64,000 nucleotides of DNA from Morchella semilibera (lineage: Eukaryota > Ascomycota > Pezizomycetes > Pezizales > Morchellaceae): the NCBI GenBank assembly GCA_009192285.1, contig WBVU01000003.1, forward strand, positions 1,271,973 through 1,335,972, read 5' to 3'. The notes beneath the pieces were generated by a model. It was not told where the DNA came from and searched no databases. It was given only the letters and a program-made list of their open reading frames with translations. Shown here piece by piece: positions 11,762-24,860 of this stretch; positions within the stretch are counted from its first letter, which is position 1, and each line of letters starts with the position of its first letter. The position numbers and the translations under genes are program-made.

Positions 11762-14278
11762 ATGCTGGATATCCAAGACTCCCGGTATCTCCTCCTCCTC
11801 CTCCCTCCCTACCAATAGCTAGCTGACAAGCCGTCAAACCCGACATAGAACCCGCTGGCGTGCCACCTTCGCAGCTGGCCCGCGCCCAACGCCCGAAGTG
11901 CTCAAGACGGCTGGTGGGCTCCGAAGCGTCTGCTGGAAGGTCTGTCTTTACCTCACCTTGCAGGCCACACTAGAGGGAGGGAGGGAGGGGCACCAGGAGC
12001 TAATAGAGACAGGCATGGCTGCTCTTCCAAACCACAGACCAGAGCACATGGGCTGCTACGTTTGGCAGCAGAACGAGCGATGTTCGAGGAGCTGCGGGAG
12101 GGGTACAGTAGGCCGTTTGATCTGGAGGGCGCGAACGTGGACGGAGACGGCGGTGTGGGGATTGATCCGTTGGCGGAAGATGAGTCGGTATATTTCTCCT
12201 CTCTCCTCTCTTCTGATTCTTTCCTTGTGGAGTGTAGTGGTGGTGGGATGTGCTGATGAAAGTGCGGGGAGGTAGAACCCGTGGGAGCGCTATAGGAAGG
12301 ACGAGGAGCTCCGCGCAGAGATCGTCCAAGATATCGAGCGGTGCATGCCCGACGTGTCGTACTTTCGTGCCGCAGACGTACAGAGTAGCCTGCTGGACGT
12401 GCTGTTTGTGTACTGTAAGCTGAACGAGGACTTGGGGTATCGTCAGGGCATGCATGAGATTGTGGCAGTGATCCTATGGGTGCTTGCCAATGACGCTGTT
12501 GAACAGGAGGGGGAGGAGGAGGAGGAGGAGGAGGAGGAGGAGGAGGAGGGGAAGAGCCAGGCGGTAATGGTGCGGGCCGTGTGCGATGGACGGTACGTGG
12601 AGCACGATACGTTCAGCTTGTTCCAAGTTATAATGAAGAGCGCAAAGGCATGGTATGAGCTCGGCGAAGAAGGCGTTGGGGATGTGAAGAGGGGGGGAAG
12701 AGATAGTAGAGGCCGCCCGCCAATTGTCGAGAAGAGTAGGTGGATTCATGAGCACCTTGTCATGGCGGTGGATCCAGAGCTGGGGAACCACCTGAAGGCG
12801 CTGGATGTGCTGCCGCAAGTGTTTTTGATGTGAGTGGTTTTTCTTTTCTTGTTAGGGTTTTGTGGTGGTGGTGGTGGTATAGATATTTATGGATGGGTGG
12901 TGGGGAGGGGGGGCTAATGATAAGAGTGATAGACGGTGGATCCGACTACTCTTTGGGCGGGAATTCCCCCTCCACGAGCTCATCGAGGTCTGGGACTGTC
13001 TCTTTGCCGAAGACCCGAACCTACAGCTCGTCGATTATATCTGCGTCGCCATGCTCCTGCGCATCCGCTGGCAGCGTAAGTTTCCCGGTTCCCAGTCACA
13101 ACTCAGCACTCGGCCCTTTCCCTGTCAATGATACTAACACCCACCAATGACTCCCAGTCGTCACTGCCGACTACTCTACCGCCCTGACCCTCGTCTTGCG
13201 CTATCCCTCCCCACAGCCTCCCCACCACCCATCAACCTTTGTCACTGATGCCCTACACCTGCGCTCCAACCTCAACCTCGCCGGCGGTAAGCGGATCATC
13301 ATCCAATACTCCGACCGCCCCCCTAAAACCCCACTCCCGCCCCGCCCCCCGAAGCACACCCCCACCTCCTCACGCACAAAATCGCCCCTCGCAAGCCCGA
13401 CACGCTTCATCCCCGGCGTCCAGCTCGACTCCGTCCTCAGCGACGTGACGCGCACCGTCCTCGACCGCGGTGAAAAGTGGGGCGTCAACCGCACCATCGG
13501 CCGTGCCGTCGCAGAGGCAAAGAAGAACGTCCAGGCAAACTTCCAGCAGCAGCCGCCAGCGCAGTGGGCGGACATCACCGACCAGCCAAAGGAAGAGGAG
13601 CTGGTCAAGCGCAGTCGCGCGCTGAGTAAGAGGCTAAAGGCCGACGAGGAACGACGCAGGCTTCTCGAGAGGGCGCTGGGGAATGTCATTGATGCGCTGG
13701 AGACGGAGCCGCTGGGCGCGGTCGAGAGGGCAACGGCCGTGGAGAGGTTGAAGGCGATCAGGGCGTGTCTGGCGGACGCGGCCAGGCCCGTGGAGCCCGT
13801 GCTACTGGAGGCGTTGGCGCCGGCGACTCCAGGGACGCCAGGGACGCCCGGATCCGCGAGACACCCGCCGCCGGGGTTTCGGCGGGCGTCGTCGGCGGCA
13901 GCATCACCATTGGGTGTGGCGTCGCCACTGTCGTCGACGATGGTAAAGACGCCGAGCTCGCCGCCGGGTGGCTTCGTCAAAACGAGCTTTAAGAATAACT
14001 CGGACCCGGACTTTCTCACGCACAAGCCGCGGTCGTCCCTGGCGCAGAGCAGCTTTGCGTGGATGCTGGGCGACGATCCGGCGGTGAAGGCGAAGACGGG
14101 GTTTGTGGCGGGGAAGGGAAAGGGGGGTGGCGGAGGTGGGAGCAGTGGGGAGATGGTGAGGGTGGGAAGTAAGGAGGGAGGGGGGAAGGATGGGGAGGGG
14201 AAGGGGGCGGAGGGTGTAGGAGTGGGGGCGGAGGTGTTTGATTTAGGGAATATGAGTGTGGGGGGAAGTGGGCGGTGA
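11762..14278 (+). CDS. TBC-domain Rab GTPase-activating protein, TBC1D5-like
   Basis: TBC proteins accelerate GTP hydrolysis by Rabs; the TBC1D5 branch acts on Rab7-type GTPases at endosomes. The exons seen are about 11831-11939, 12013-12187, 12276-12829, 12933-13075 and 13158-14278, with a possible first exon at 11762-11784 (MLDIQDSR), so the start is uncertain. Domain order is GGLRSVCWKAWLLF, then KDEELRAEIVQDIERCMPD with the arginine finger (IxxDxxR), then the glutamine finger YRQGMHE, then HEHLVMAVDPELGNHL, RWIRLLFGREFPLHEL, and a long Pro/Ser/Gly-rich tail from about 13300. A GAG microsatellite (12507-12549) adds a run of glutamates inside the catalytic domain. Near 12061 the frame changes by one base with no intron visible: STWAAT reads on only if one T of TTT is ignored. 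This is either an assembly error or a real frameshift, and must be settled before calling the gene functional. Confidence 0.85.
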
Positions 14279-16405
14279 TATCATGGGTGGGCGGGTTTGT
14301 TTTCTTCCTTTTCTTCTTCTTTTCCGCTCCTCTGGTTTTTGTTTTGTGAACCCTTTTTTTTTGCGTCTCTTCTTGTTCTCCCCCCCATTTTTTTAAGAAA
14401 AAAAAAGAAATAAATGGTTTCTTCTCTCTGCATTTATAGAGACTGTAGATAATATCTTGTTACAGGTAAAGCGGCTACATATGTACCTAACTGCACGCGT
14501 AACTTACAATATTACATGTAAGTAGTTCTATTAATCGTTGGTGTTTTTTTTTTTTTTTTTTTTCTTTTCTTAGGGAGTTTTGGTTTTTTTTTTGTACACA
14601 CTTAGCGTGGTTTGGGGGGCCTCGAGAGCTCGATGCGACTGCGTTGGTCGAACATTCATGGTCTTCATCTGGCTGCACTGGTCTCTCGGCGTGCTGAAGT
14701 TATAGTATTTACGTTTCTTGGTCTGCCATAACACTGCTGCTGCTGTTTGTTCCCTCTTCTATGGGCTAATATTATCCGTGTCGGAATTTGGATTGATTGA
14801 TTGGATCACACAGAACCTAAACACTATCATGGGTCCCGTCAGGTTGGTCCCTGGCCAATATGGAGGGAGGGGGTGGGCATTGGGGGGGTAAGAGGTCAAG
14901 CTATATTATATCACTGGAAGCTCGAGGTTCGATCCCATGCTACGTAGCACATAATTATTATTATGTGATAAACAGCTGCAGCATTATGATATTATTGCTG
15001 ATATTATCGATATCCAGAAGAGTATGGGTGAGATTATAGCAACGCCACCACCACCACCACCACCACCACCACCACCACAAGCATTCCTGCAGGTACATAC
15101 ATGTATGTACGTACTTGTGGTGGCATGGTAATTGTCTTTATTAATTTTCGAATAGAGGGGTAAGCTACTACCCCGCGGTGGTAGAGATGTACTTATTGTA
15201 GTGCATGCATACATGCGATACAAATCGCGACTTGTGGCTGTATAATATTTCTGAGTGTGACTTAGGCCCGGTTTAGACTCTATATGTCCGCTGCGGGCAG
15301 ACCTGGAGGGAGATACCAGGCGGGAGGAGTTACCTAGGTTTCTGCAATTTGTATGCGGGTACCTACATACACTAGCTCCGGATCCACATGTAGGGGCAGG
15401 TTCGAATCTCTGAGGTGGGATGTCAAGCATCTTTCAGTCCAGGACCTCGAGTGATCTACCATGTAATAAGATACTGCAGTAGTGCCCCCCCCCCCCCCTT
15501 CTTGCACCGACGACCTGCAATGCTAGTTTAATCTGAAATAATAACTCAAGCTCCATATTCGTACTAGTACGGCTATTATAAAAATAAAGATTACCGAGGC
15601 CTTGACATCAGTTACTAGTAGAATATATATATAACTGTCCCTTTCGGACGAGCTGAGTAGACCATAGGTATATATATACTGCTATTTGGCCCGTTAAACC
15701 CAGGTGGTCATGTCCCTTAAAAGATGAGGATATGTCAATATGTCAACGTCTTTATTTAGCTCTACCTTAGCGATGCCCGCAATAGCCTGGACCCCGGTCA
15801 CTTCGCTTGGTGGACTTGTCCGTTGCAAGGAGGAGTGGGCTGTTTTATGCTGCTGTATGCATGGTATCTATTTGCATGTGTATCTCCCATACCTGCCATT
15901 ACCTGCCCATCAGCCAACCTCACATAAAGTACCCTTATCACTACTCGAGTAAGCATATCTTGGAGTGATCCGCTGCAGGGGTTACAAAGAGAGTGCGGAG
16001 AACCCATCAAGAGACAACGTCAACAAAACATCAATAAGGGCTCAGTTATCGAGGAATATGGGCTCTTGGGTGTTTATTGTGTTTATTTGTCTTGCATTAT
16101 AAATCTGAGAATCCCCCCCACCCCCCGGTTTGTTTCAATTCCTCCCTGGAACCGGAAAGAGTGACATCTGTCAGCTATCCCCAGAAATTACCCCTTCCCG
16201 CTCCCCTGTGTCTTTGCGGCTCTTCATTAAGGTTAGACGTCCTCTTGGCGTTGCAATCACCCGAGTTCTGAGCACTGCAGGGCTCCCGGCAGTCTCTCGA
16301 CTCCTCCTCCTTCTTTACAAAAGCTCCCTACATTTATATCCCTACCCATATTCTTATCTCAACAAGACCAACGCCAAACTAAAAAGTGACATATCCATTT
16401 CAGCT
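14279..16405. other. Gene-free spacer with simple repeats
   Basis: No gene can be supported in these 2.1 kb. They contain a T-rich probable 3' UTR with T runs near 14545-14570, a CCA/ACC triplet repeat at about 15045-15078, a C14 run at 15485-15498, ATATAT tracts at 15625-15635 and 15670-15680, and TACATGTA at about 14511 and 15095. Two words resembling the tRNA B-box occur (about 14925 and 15398) but do not fold into tRNA genes. Confidence 0.5.
15045..15078. repeat. (CCA)n triplet microsatellite
   Basis: About eleven perfect CCA units in gene-free DNA, followed within 15 bases by a TACATACATGTATGTA palindrome. Confidence 0.9.
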
Positions 16406-17640
16406 ATGGACGCATTCCTTGGTTCTCCCTTCGGTCAGATGTCGCCTCCTGACCCCCCCGCTCCTGCTGCACCCCGTCACGCGTCACGCCCACCCCCAGC
16501 GTCTGCTGCTGACAACTGGAGTGCCCAGCAGAGCAGCCTGGCACTGCGTTTCTACCGACTGGGTCTCCCTGGGGTCGCGGAGCTGGTGCTAAGTGCCACG
16601 AAGCTGGATACTGCCGCACTCACAAGAGATGCTGCCATGCTAGAGGCTGCGGGGGGTAATACAGCTAGTGGGAGTGTTGCTTCGGGAGTCAGCACTGTAG
16701 TGGGGCGGGAGGTACACGGATCTGTTGGGAGTAGTGGAAGTGTCGGTGGCGGCGGTGGTGGTGGGGTTTCGACCCCTCCCGAAACTCCAAGCGTAACTAT
16801 TCCTTGATACTCATGCCTGAGCTTGGACCTTGTACTCATTATATCTTGGTGCATATAGACCGTAGGCCGTTCTCGTCAGCCAGGCGAGAAATCGGATCGC
16901 TTAATTGCCCACAAGGCAAAGTCGATTATGGACTTGAAACAAGGCGACTTTGATATCCAGGTGACACTGGGACGTATCTCGCAGCTTGAGTACGACCCAA
17001 CGGACCCGGTCCTTGCTGATGTTCCAGAAGGTGCAAAGCCAATCGCTGGCTTCCTACTTGGGCTTGTCAGATTGTATATGCAGACAGAGAACGAGCATGA
17101 TAAGAAGACCCTTCAATGCGTAGCATTGTATCATCTTCATATCGTGTTCGATGGATTGGTAAAGAATTTCAGAGGGAAAGATGCCAGGGCCAAAGCGAGT
17201 GAAGTTTTGGTAGGTGATCTATGGAGACAGGCCTCCCGAGAGCCATTGATGCTAACGCGAGAAGTGCCATGTGATGGCCGACATGCCAATGGCTAAATCC
17301 GCCAGCAGCTTTGTAACGCTTGCGACCGCGAGCCGCTGGCTGCGGGAGCTGTGTGATTATATGGGTGGTGCCAGATTCTCGCAACACTTGCTCTATGTCC
17401 GAGGGGACTTCACCATAACAAAGTAAGGCAGGGATTAGGAGAGGATCGTTTGTTTCCTCGAATCACTAACGATACTCCAGTTTCAAACAGATGATGACCT
17501 CCGCAGAACGCCTTCGAATCATCAAAGAAGCCCTGTCTGATGCACGTGAGTATTATCTCGGCCAACTAGATGGACTCTATGGGACGTTCGTTCCTCAATA
17601 CATCCCAGCCTTCTATAGCGAGGCGTTAGGAGGTCGATAG
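16406..17640 (+). CDS. Uncharacterised fungal protein, 351 aa
   Basis: I do not recognise this family. Four exons join in frame with canonical splice sites: 16406-16792, 16859-17209, 17265-17422 and 17481-17640, which supports a real gene. The N-terminal third is disordered: a Pro/Ala-rich start (MDAFLGSPFGQMSPPD), a short helical island (SSLALRFYRLGLPGVAELVL, about residues 46-65), then a Gly/Ser/Val linker with eight consecutive glycines. From about residue 130 it becomes an ordered, probably all-helical domain: KSDRLIAHKAKSIMDLKQGD, IAGFLLGLVRLYMQTENEHD, TLQCVALYHLHIVFDGLVKN, SRWLRELCDYMGGARFSQHL, and the closing REYYLGQLDGLYGTFVPQYI. I see no signal peptide, membrane segment or catalytic motif. 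A helical adaptor or scaffold is possible, but no function is claimed. Confidence 0.75.
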
Positions 17641-19252
17641 AGGTGAGGATTGGGATTATCCTATACCTAGACCGAAGGCATAGGTTTATACCTGGTAGTT
17701 TGTTGGATGACCGTAAGTTTTTCCGCTACCCCGTGAGTATTGAGGAGGGTTGGGGGTGTTGAAGTTAGGATAAAATCAATCACTCAGTATTTCTGTTTGG
17801 TTTATGCGTCCCCCCCCCCCCCAATAACTGCATGTCGTAGAGGTAGTAGGAGCGACTTCGTAAGGGGCTGTGAAACTTTCCGGTGCCTATTGGATAAGTG
17901 CCGGCTAACGTGCGGACGTGTGGTTCATCACAGATATCTGTAAAATATTCTGTTGATATCTCTTTGTTTTGGGAGTTTATCGTTTCTTTCTTTGTTTCTC
18001 GCTTGGCGTTTTGTTTCTGTTTCGCTCATGTTTTTTTTTTTCCTTCTTCTACCAGTTGCATTTTTTGAAGTTTTGGAAGCATTGCGTTGTTATGTTGTTA
18101 TACCATAAAGACGTTGTTCATACAGAAGTTTGAATCAACGTCATCAATTGTTATTCTCTCAGACGAGTGAGATGTAATGAGCAGGGTCGACTTAGTTGGT
18201 GGAATGTATGGAGTGGTTGTCGAGTAAGTTATATGTGCATGTCTTGTTTTAGGGGGTTAGCACGCACAGTCGCTGCTGCAATCCACAAGGTATGAGCGCC
18301 ATTCCCGAGATAAGCTTTTTGCTATGAGCGAAAAATAAGACCGTAGTGCTTTTCTCCCCAAATCTCTCAGGTAGTGGAACTCCACAAAACCTGCAAGGGT
18401 TTCCCCCGCGGCTGTATATGGGTCTGCAGTTGCAGTTGAATGAACATCCTGGGAGCAAAGATCACTCTGAGAGAACTTAACTTATACCATATACAGTTTG
18501 AGATTGATAAAAACTAATGATGACCGAAGCCAGGTGTGGTATCGGGGGAACAGCTCCTACCAGTTGTAGGTACTGCAGCTAAATGCCAGGTACATACAAT
18601 AATTGCACCTTGACCCATGAGACATCAAACCATAAAAGCCTCAGCTGGTGAACCGGTATGCAGATGTGGCTCGAAAAAATGCAGCAGTTCTCAGATTTGT
18701 GGATGCATGATAAGGAATTTCGAATATGATTACCTATGGGGAAAATCACCCCATTCAATTGGGCAATATCAACTACGGACGTCTATTCCTACCTGAATTT
18801 GATGCTAGAAACGATCACCTCTCACTGTGCCCAAGGCGGTAGGTCGACGATATGGTGAGACGAATCACAGATTTTACCCCTCTTCACCCCTCCATTTTTT
18901 TTTTCCCTTCCTTACTTGATTCCCAAATGGAGCTAGTGAGTACGCTAGGTGAGAATAATTGAGTTACCCAGCCTACGTGGGGCGGGCTCCCAGTCACAAA
19001 TGCCAAGCCCACCGGAGGCGGGGCTGCCCTCTGACTACCCCTCTTCCCTTTAAAATCCCATCTTCCACACGAATTTGTGAAGTTCTCTTCTTTCTTTTCT
19101 CCCCTCCTTGTCACTGTGAGTTTTTCTCTCCTACCCCCCAACTTTCATCCATCAACATCCACTGACTTTAGTTGGTAGCATACCGAACAAAAGCTACGTT
19201 CTTCTGAGTAATTCACACAAACATACTTCTTTTTTAAATCAACACATCCACA
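17641..19252. promoter_or_regulatory. Spacer including the TEF1 promoter and leader
   Basis: No gene is visible. A C13 run lies at 17810-17822. The last 400 bases upstream of TEF1 are pyrimidine-rich (tracts at 18886-18912 and 19080-19165), as in strong fungal promoters. A GTGAGT at about 19117 followed by TTTAG at about 19171 could be an intron in the 5' UTR, which fungal TEF1 genes sometimes have; this is inference. Confidence 0.5.
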
Positions 19253-21238
<1,986 letters not shown>

Positions 21239-22290
21239 ATGTTTTAAAATGGTGTGCTGGGTATGGTGAGCGATAGTTCCACGAGTTCTAGATGCACTGT
21301 GTTCTGTATACTTGGGGCGTTGAAAAAAAATTCATTTCATTTCTGTTATATTTCCTTTCTTTTTTTTTTTTCCCAAGAGTTGAGAAGTAAGAAACTATTT
21401 CCCTCTCCACTTTTCCTCATAACTGTATCGTGCAACCCAAATGTGACCGTGATCCTGTAGAATGATTCGTTTCAGCACATCTGTGATCTATCTCCATATT
21501 GAGACTTTCTCACATCTACAAAGAAAGTACCTTCCTCAACCTCTTTATCTATAGGTCTATATTGACCTTGATAATGTATGCGCATACTCTTGGTCCAATG
21601 ATTAGTATCTCGGAAGTATCGCCGTAATCTCCCAAAGCAACGCGGCAGGGGCAGTTTAACAATCGCCGCACGCATAAGAGTAAAAACTTAGAGGTGTGCT
21701 AAACACTACATGTATGTATGTATGCATGACCTAGGCATTCGCCTCGAAGCAAGCGCATAAAATAGAGACTGATTACAAATACTAGAAGACGCCCAACCTC
21801 TCTATCCCTGTCTCCAAGCTAGCTACGAGCACTTATAATTACGCCCCAGTTCTGACAACTCGATGTGAAAACGGTATTCAACCCGCACCAGCTGTTGCAA
21901 AGCTCTTAACAAGGGAGTATGAAGCTTAAGGTAAAATATCACCGAATAGTGTTGGACTCCTTGATCACTTATTGGGACATTGCAGGTACTTTCGGGCTGG
22001 CTTCCGTACACATGGGACTATAAATCCTAGTCCATGCATCCAATATCGACAAAAGCCTCGTACAAGTATACTTCTTAAGCATGTGGAAATGCACGTATCT
22101 CCTATAATAACTATAGACTACGGGGTCAAATAGGCCGAGTAAACGGGCATCCCGGGCACCGCTCTAAATTCCCATGCAGGTCCAAAACCTATAAAAACAG
22201 TCTAATCTATGGGGCAACCATTTCCCTTTCCCTAAGCATACGGTAAATACTACGCCAGTTTTATTTGTCGAGACTACCTGAGTATTCAAG
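21239..22290. other. Spacer between TEF1 and the GH105 gene
   Basis: No gene is visible. The TEF1 3' UTR occupies the first few hundred bases. One TACATGTA followed by a TATG repeat lies at about 21705-21725. The GH105 promoter is at the right end. Confidence 0.5.
22190..22196 (+). promoter_or_regulatory. Probable TATA box of the GH105 gene
   Basis: TATAAAA sits 94 bases before the GH105 ATG, a normal distance for a fungal core promoter. A TATA box would fit an inducible, secreted enzyme. No experimental start site is known to me. Confidence 0.45.
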
Positions 22291-23694
22291 ATGAGGAGCT
22301 TTACGACAGCATTGGTTTTGGGAGCTTCCGCTCTTCCACTTTCTTTAGTTTCTGGAGCAAAGCCATACTCACAATGGATGGCCGACTCCGTTATTGCTCG
22401 CAAGACCCCTCTTGGGAAAAATGAGGCAGGAACCAGCGTCCTCATGACTTATGAACATGGGGTTTTTGAGCGCGCTCTCGAGATGGTCTACAACGCGACT
22501 GGAAACGCAACTTACCTCAACTACTTGAAGACTGGGCTTGACAATCTTGTGGACTCGTCGGGCACATTGTTGGACTATGACCTTGATTATTATACTCTCG
22601 ATGATATAAGATTAGGACCCGAATTCATCTACATGTGGGTTTATCATTACCGTTTTTTCCCCCTTCGATGGAATTAGTACTACGGTGCTTCAATCGACCA
22701 AGTTACTTACAAAGATGCGGAGTACATATAGGTATATGAAGACAGGTTCAGGAAAGTACAAGGCTGCAGCAGACACCTTGCGTCTCCAGCTCCAATCCCA
22801 GCCACGTAATACAGAAGGTAATGAACCTCAAAGACCGATTACACAAATAAGAACTAACAACCTTCCAGGCGGCTTCTGGCATCGCTCCACATACCCTAAC
22901 CAAATGTGGCTTGACGGAATTTACATGCAGGCCCCATTCTACACCCAATATACTAGCTTCTTCCAGCCCACAAATACCACTGCCTATAACGATATCATAA
23001 AGCAGTTTGACCTCATCGAGAAATACACCAGAAACTCCACCAACAGTCTCCTAAAGCATGGATACGACGAATCCAAAGTAGCTGTATGGGCTGATCCCAT
23101 AACTGGTGAATGTCACGAGGTCTGGGATAGGGCTTTGGGCTGGTATTTGATGGCACTCCTCGATGTGCTTGATTACTTGCCAGCGTGGCATCCGGGTGTG
23201 ACCACACTGAAGAACTACTTCGTCCGCGTTGTTGCAGGTGTCAAAGCAGCAGCAGATCCGACGACAGGGGGCTGGTGGCTAATTATGTCTGAGCCGTGGC
23301 CTGGACATGCTGGTAACTATATTGAGACCAGTGGGACAGCAATGTTTATCTATGCGATGTTGAAGGGAATCCGCAAGGGCTATATCAAAAAGGCAGACTA
23401 CTTTCCAACGGCTGAGAAAGCGTATAAGATGTTGCTCTCGGACTATGTAGTTGAAGATAGCAATGGACTGTTGAATTGGGAAGGGACGGTAAGTGTAGGA
23501 AGTTTGGGTAGCAATGGAACGTTCGAGGTAAGTCGGTTCACTTGAGAAATATTCTATACTGAGGTCATCAAATCGATATTGACATACCTGGGCTTTAGTA
23601 CTACATTTCGGTAGCAAAGAGGGAGAACGATCTTAAGGGTCTTGGACCTTTTATTTACGCGAGCATTGAGTATGAGAAGATTACAAGCGCATGA
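22291..23694 (+). CDS. Secreted glycoside hydrolase family 105 (unsaturated rhamnogalacturonyl hydrolase-like)
   Basis: GH105 enzymes remove the unsaturated galacturonic acid left at the non-reducing end of rhamnogalacturonan or related oligosaccharides after lyase cleavage. Four exons (22291-22634, 22732-22817, 22869-23527, 23599-23694) give 394 aa. The protein opens with a signal peptide, MRSFTTALVLGASALPLSLVSGA, so it is probably secreted. Family blocks are YSQWMADSVIAR, LLDYDLDYYTLDDIRLGPEF (about residues 93-112, carrying one catalytic-region Asp), GGFWHRSTYPNQMWLDGIYM (WLDG contains the putative general-acid Asp), VWDRALGWYLMALLDVLDYL and NYIETSGTAMFIYAMLKGIR. Several N-glycosylation sequons are present (NAT, NTT, NST, NGT). 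Whether the true substrate is rhamnogalacturonan, or another polysaccharide such as ulvan or arabinogalactan as in some GH105 members, cannot be told from sequence. Confidence 0.92.
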
Positions 23695-24860
23695 AAAGAT
23701 CCCGAGCGGTGCCAGGCGGGTTATTAGGAATTAATATCTTGTGATTTATCGGATTTTTACATTGAACTGCTTTCCTAGAAATTGATAAATTAGCAGCGCC
23801 GCGGGGGTAGACTTTAAAGCGTAAATATTATTTGGTTACTCCCACAAACATTTAGTTCCAGATGGCTTGCTTGTTATTTCTATGTAGTAGATCGAATTCA
23901 CCATAAACGATTACAAACCTAGAAGCTATTTTATTGCATCGAAAAGGGGGCAGGGTTCACAATGTCAAGCAGTATATATGGGAAACAAAAATCTAGGGCG
24001 AAAGTATTTAGGCCATGCGAGACCCCTCCAAGTAGGCCGTTAGCACTTGAGGTTAATAGTACGCCTTCTTCTCTTTGCTAGCGGGTTTCGAGTTTGGTAC
24101 AGTACATCCTTCCTAAATGGTGTCAATATAAGTTAAATGTGCAAACCAGCGGTAAGATCCTATTGAGAAGAACGCCCATAAATACCACTGCGTTGCACAT
24201 ACCCAACCCGATGTTTCTAATGACCATTTGGCAGCTTTAAACCTTCTATTTAAAACTTCAAACTAGCTTAGTATTGCTTAATAGGCCCGATTAGGGAAGC
24301 TGCTAGGCACTACTATTCGATAACAAAGGTCCTCATTCATATTATACCGCTGACATTTGCGGGTATAGCATTTGAGGACAACGGACCTATTTGGGCAATG
24401 CCTCCAGCCTAAATTCCGAGTGATGACTTGTGAGTATTAGAGTTTTGCCCTTGAAACATGAGTGATAGCTCTACGGCCAGATTTAACAAGTCAGTCTTCA
24501 TAAGTGTATATGAACAGGAGGTAAGATATATAGTCAGGAAAGAAATAATATTAGGATAACAGGGGCAAATGCGAAGAACATCTTGCGGTGAGAATAAGTT
24601 TCTGCCAAACTGTGCGTTTGTTATACAAAAGTGGTTGGCGGGAATTTATTCTCACGGCGAGTACTAACCGATTGTGAAATCAGGGCTCACGAGGCTTTTC
24701 AAAATGAGGCTTGAATATATAAACACCCAGTCAATTCTGATCACCAACAAAAAACGTCAATATGGAGGCACGCATATGAAAGAGTAGTTGTTAAAAATCT
24801 CTGGCCGACGATCTAAGTAACCGCCCTCTCAAAACTACAGACTAAGCACAAGTATAGTTG
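23695..24860. other. Gene-free spacer with an inverted repeat
   Basis: No gene is visible between the convergently oriented GH105 gene and the minus-strand coiled-coil gene. Both 3' UTRs must lie here. A hairpin at 24583-24660 is listed separately. Confidence 0.5.
24583..24660. repeat. Imperfect inverted repeat (hairpin, MITE-like)
   Basis: Arms 24583-24608 and 24635-24660 are imperfect reverse complements (about 20 of 26 positions, with GTGAGAATAA exact) around a loop of about 26 nt. It lies in the convergent space between two genes. A shared bidirectional transcription end is an alternative to a transposon remnant. Confidence 0.55.

Noticed and set aside
14905-14950. tRNA-like B-box (ggttcgatccc) at about 14925
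   Set aside because: The T-stem pairs only partly and no acceptor stem or anticodon arm can be built upstream.
15045-15078. CCA repeat as a possible CRISPR or coding repeat
   Set aside because: It is a perfect triplet microsatellite without spacers, in gene-free DNA.
15380-15425. tRNA-like B-box (ggttcgaatct) at about 15398
   Set aside because: The flanking bases do not pair as a T-stem and there is no matching acceptor stem.
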